Assembly: GCF_009829985.1 (NCBI RefSeq)
Contig: NZ_SZZU01000001.1
Location: 248,001 to 312,000 of the forward strand
DNA from: Pantoea sp. Aalb
Lineage (GTDB): Bacteria > Pseudomonadota > Gammaproteobacteria > Enterobacterales > Enterobacteriaceae
DNA length: 64,000 nt
Direction: 5' to 3'
Within the stretch, counting starts at the first letter, position 1. Every line of letters starts with the position of its first letter. The notes under the pieces were generated by a model, which was not told the DNA's origin, made no database searches, and saw only the letters and a list, made by a program, of their open reading frames with translations. The position numbers and the translations under genes were made by a program. Shown here piece after piece: positions 63,384 through 64,000 of the stretch.

Positions 63384-64000
63384 ATGAATCAACCGCAAGC
63401 TAAAAAAATTGCCCATATTATGAATATGCACGATGATACACGTATCGACAATTATTATTGGTTGCGAGATGATAATCGACAAAATGTTGAAGTACTTGAT
63501 TATTTAAGTATAGAAAATCAATATAGCCAGACCATAATGTCTCTGCAAAATAATTTACAAAATAATCTTTTATCTGAAATAATAAACCGTATTCCAGAAA
63601 AAGATTACTCTGTACCTTTTACAAAAAATAAATATAGGTATCAAACTCGTTACGATGTTGATAATGAATATGCATCTTATTTTCGGCAATCAGTAGATAA
63701 AGAACAAAATAAAGAACCGTGGGAATTATTGTTAGATTGTAATGAACGTGCTTTACAAAGTAATTTTTATAATATAGGAGCATTAAGTATTAGCCCTAAT
63801 AATTTAGTAATGGCTGTTTCTGAAGATTTTATTTCTCGTAGATTATATGAAATAAGATTTTTGAATCTTGAATATAATAATTGGTATCCAGAAGTATTAA
63901 TTAATTCATCAGAAACATTTGCTTGGGCTAATAATTCACATTCTATATATTATACACGTAAGCATTGTAAAACATTGCGTACATATCAAATATGGAAGCA
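63384..64000 (+). CDS. ptrB: Oligopeptidase B, N-terminal part (runs off the window)
   Basis: Cytosolic serine oligopeptidase that cleaves after basic residues in short peptides. 205 codons are visible with no stop. The N-terminus matches E. coli PtrB: IAHIMN-type start, then HDDTRIDNYYWLRDDNRQNVEVLDYL, SEDFISRRLYEIRF, and FAWANNSHSIYYTRKH, all from the beta-propeller domain. The catalytic Ser-Asp-His domain lies beyond the window end. Start chosen from the duplicated AAGGAG just upstream and agreement with the E. coli N-terminus. Gene integrity beyond 64000 cannot be judged. Confidence 0.92.
   Translation, partial: MNQPQAKKIAHIMNMHDDTRIDNYYWLRDDNRQNVEVLDYLSIENQYSQTIMSLQNNLQNNLLSEIINRIPEKDYSVPFTKNKYRYQTRYDVDNEYASYFRQSVDKEQNKEPWELLLDCNERALQSNFYNIGALSISPNNLVMAVSEDFISRRLYEIRFLNLEYNNWYPEVLINSSETFAWANNSHSIYYTRKHCKTLRTYQIWK

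Noticed and set aside
63285..63482. 65-codon minus-strand frame near the right end
   Set aside because: Overlaps the start of ptrB and its ribosome-binding site; low-complexity Ile-rich translation typical of A/T noise.
1..64000. CRISPR arrays, insertion sequences, prophage or integrase genes
   Set aside because: No spaced direct repeats of 25-40 bases, no transposase or integrase homology and no terminal inverted repeats were seen; the tandem repeats found are short and contiguous.

Overview
The window is a strongly AT-rich stretch of a bacterial chromosome from a reduced-genome gammaproteobacterium of the Enterobacterales. Almost every protein reads as a close, near full-length homologue of an Escherichia coli K-12 protein. 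Coding is sparse, genes are separated by very AT-rich spacers of 200-1100 bases without recognisable genes, and two genes (hemA, yebC) are decaying in place. This is the usual picture of a heritable insect symbiont. A complete histidine operon, galactose uptake (mglBAC), proline catabolism (putAP), zinc and iron uptake and LPS genes suggest a moderately reduced, perhaps gut-associated symbiont such as those of plant-feeding stinkbugs. The genus is inferred, not proven.

Layout. Block A (1-25.1 kb) follows the E. coli 44-47 min region: rplY, folE, mglBAC, metG, ahpC (out of E. coli order), thiD, dcd, galE, glf, gnd, then hisGDCBHAFI on the minus strand behind a recognisable but eroded his leader, sbcB and tRNA-Asn. 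A 1.1-kb spacer with three hairpins (25.05-26.15 kb) marks a synteny breakpoint. Block B (26.2-35.7 kb) is putA/putP (divergent), efeUOB and tRNA-Ser(GGA), as near 23-24 min. Block C (36.1-45.2 kb) is ychF, pth, prs, ispE, lolB, a hemA pseudogene, prfA, prmC and kdsA, as near 27 min. Block D (45.4-64 kb) is argS, cmoB, cmoA, aspS, a yebC pseudogene, ruvC, ruvA, ruvB, znuB, znuC, znuA, lpxM, pykA, zwf and the start of ptrB, as near 41-42 min.

How the genes fit together. MglBAC would import galactose. GalE and Glf make UDP-galactose and UDP-galactofuranose for surface glycans. Zwf, Gnd and PykA keep pentose-phosphate flux and lower glycolysis, whereas edd/eda between zwf and pykA are gone. PutP/PutA feed proline carbon to glutamate. 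KdsA, LpxM and LolB indicate a real outer membrane with LPS. PrfA with PrmC, MetG, ArgS, AspS, Pth, YchF, RplY and CmoAB serve translation, and RuvABC with SbcB serve recombination. Regulation seems thinned but not absent: the mgl promoter keeps a textbook CRP site, putA/putP share a perfect 20-bp palindrome, and the his attenuator has lost its leader start codon and most His codons.

I found no CRISPR array, insertion sequence, prophage, secondary-metabolite cluster or clearly new gene system. The most interesting signals are regulatory fossils, gene decay (hemA against a retained haem peroxidase), a truncated MetG, unexplained perfect hairpins and short tandem repeats.
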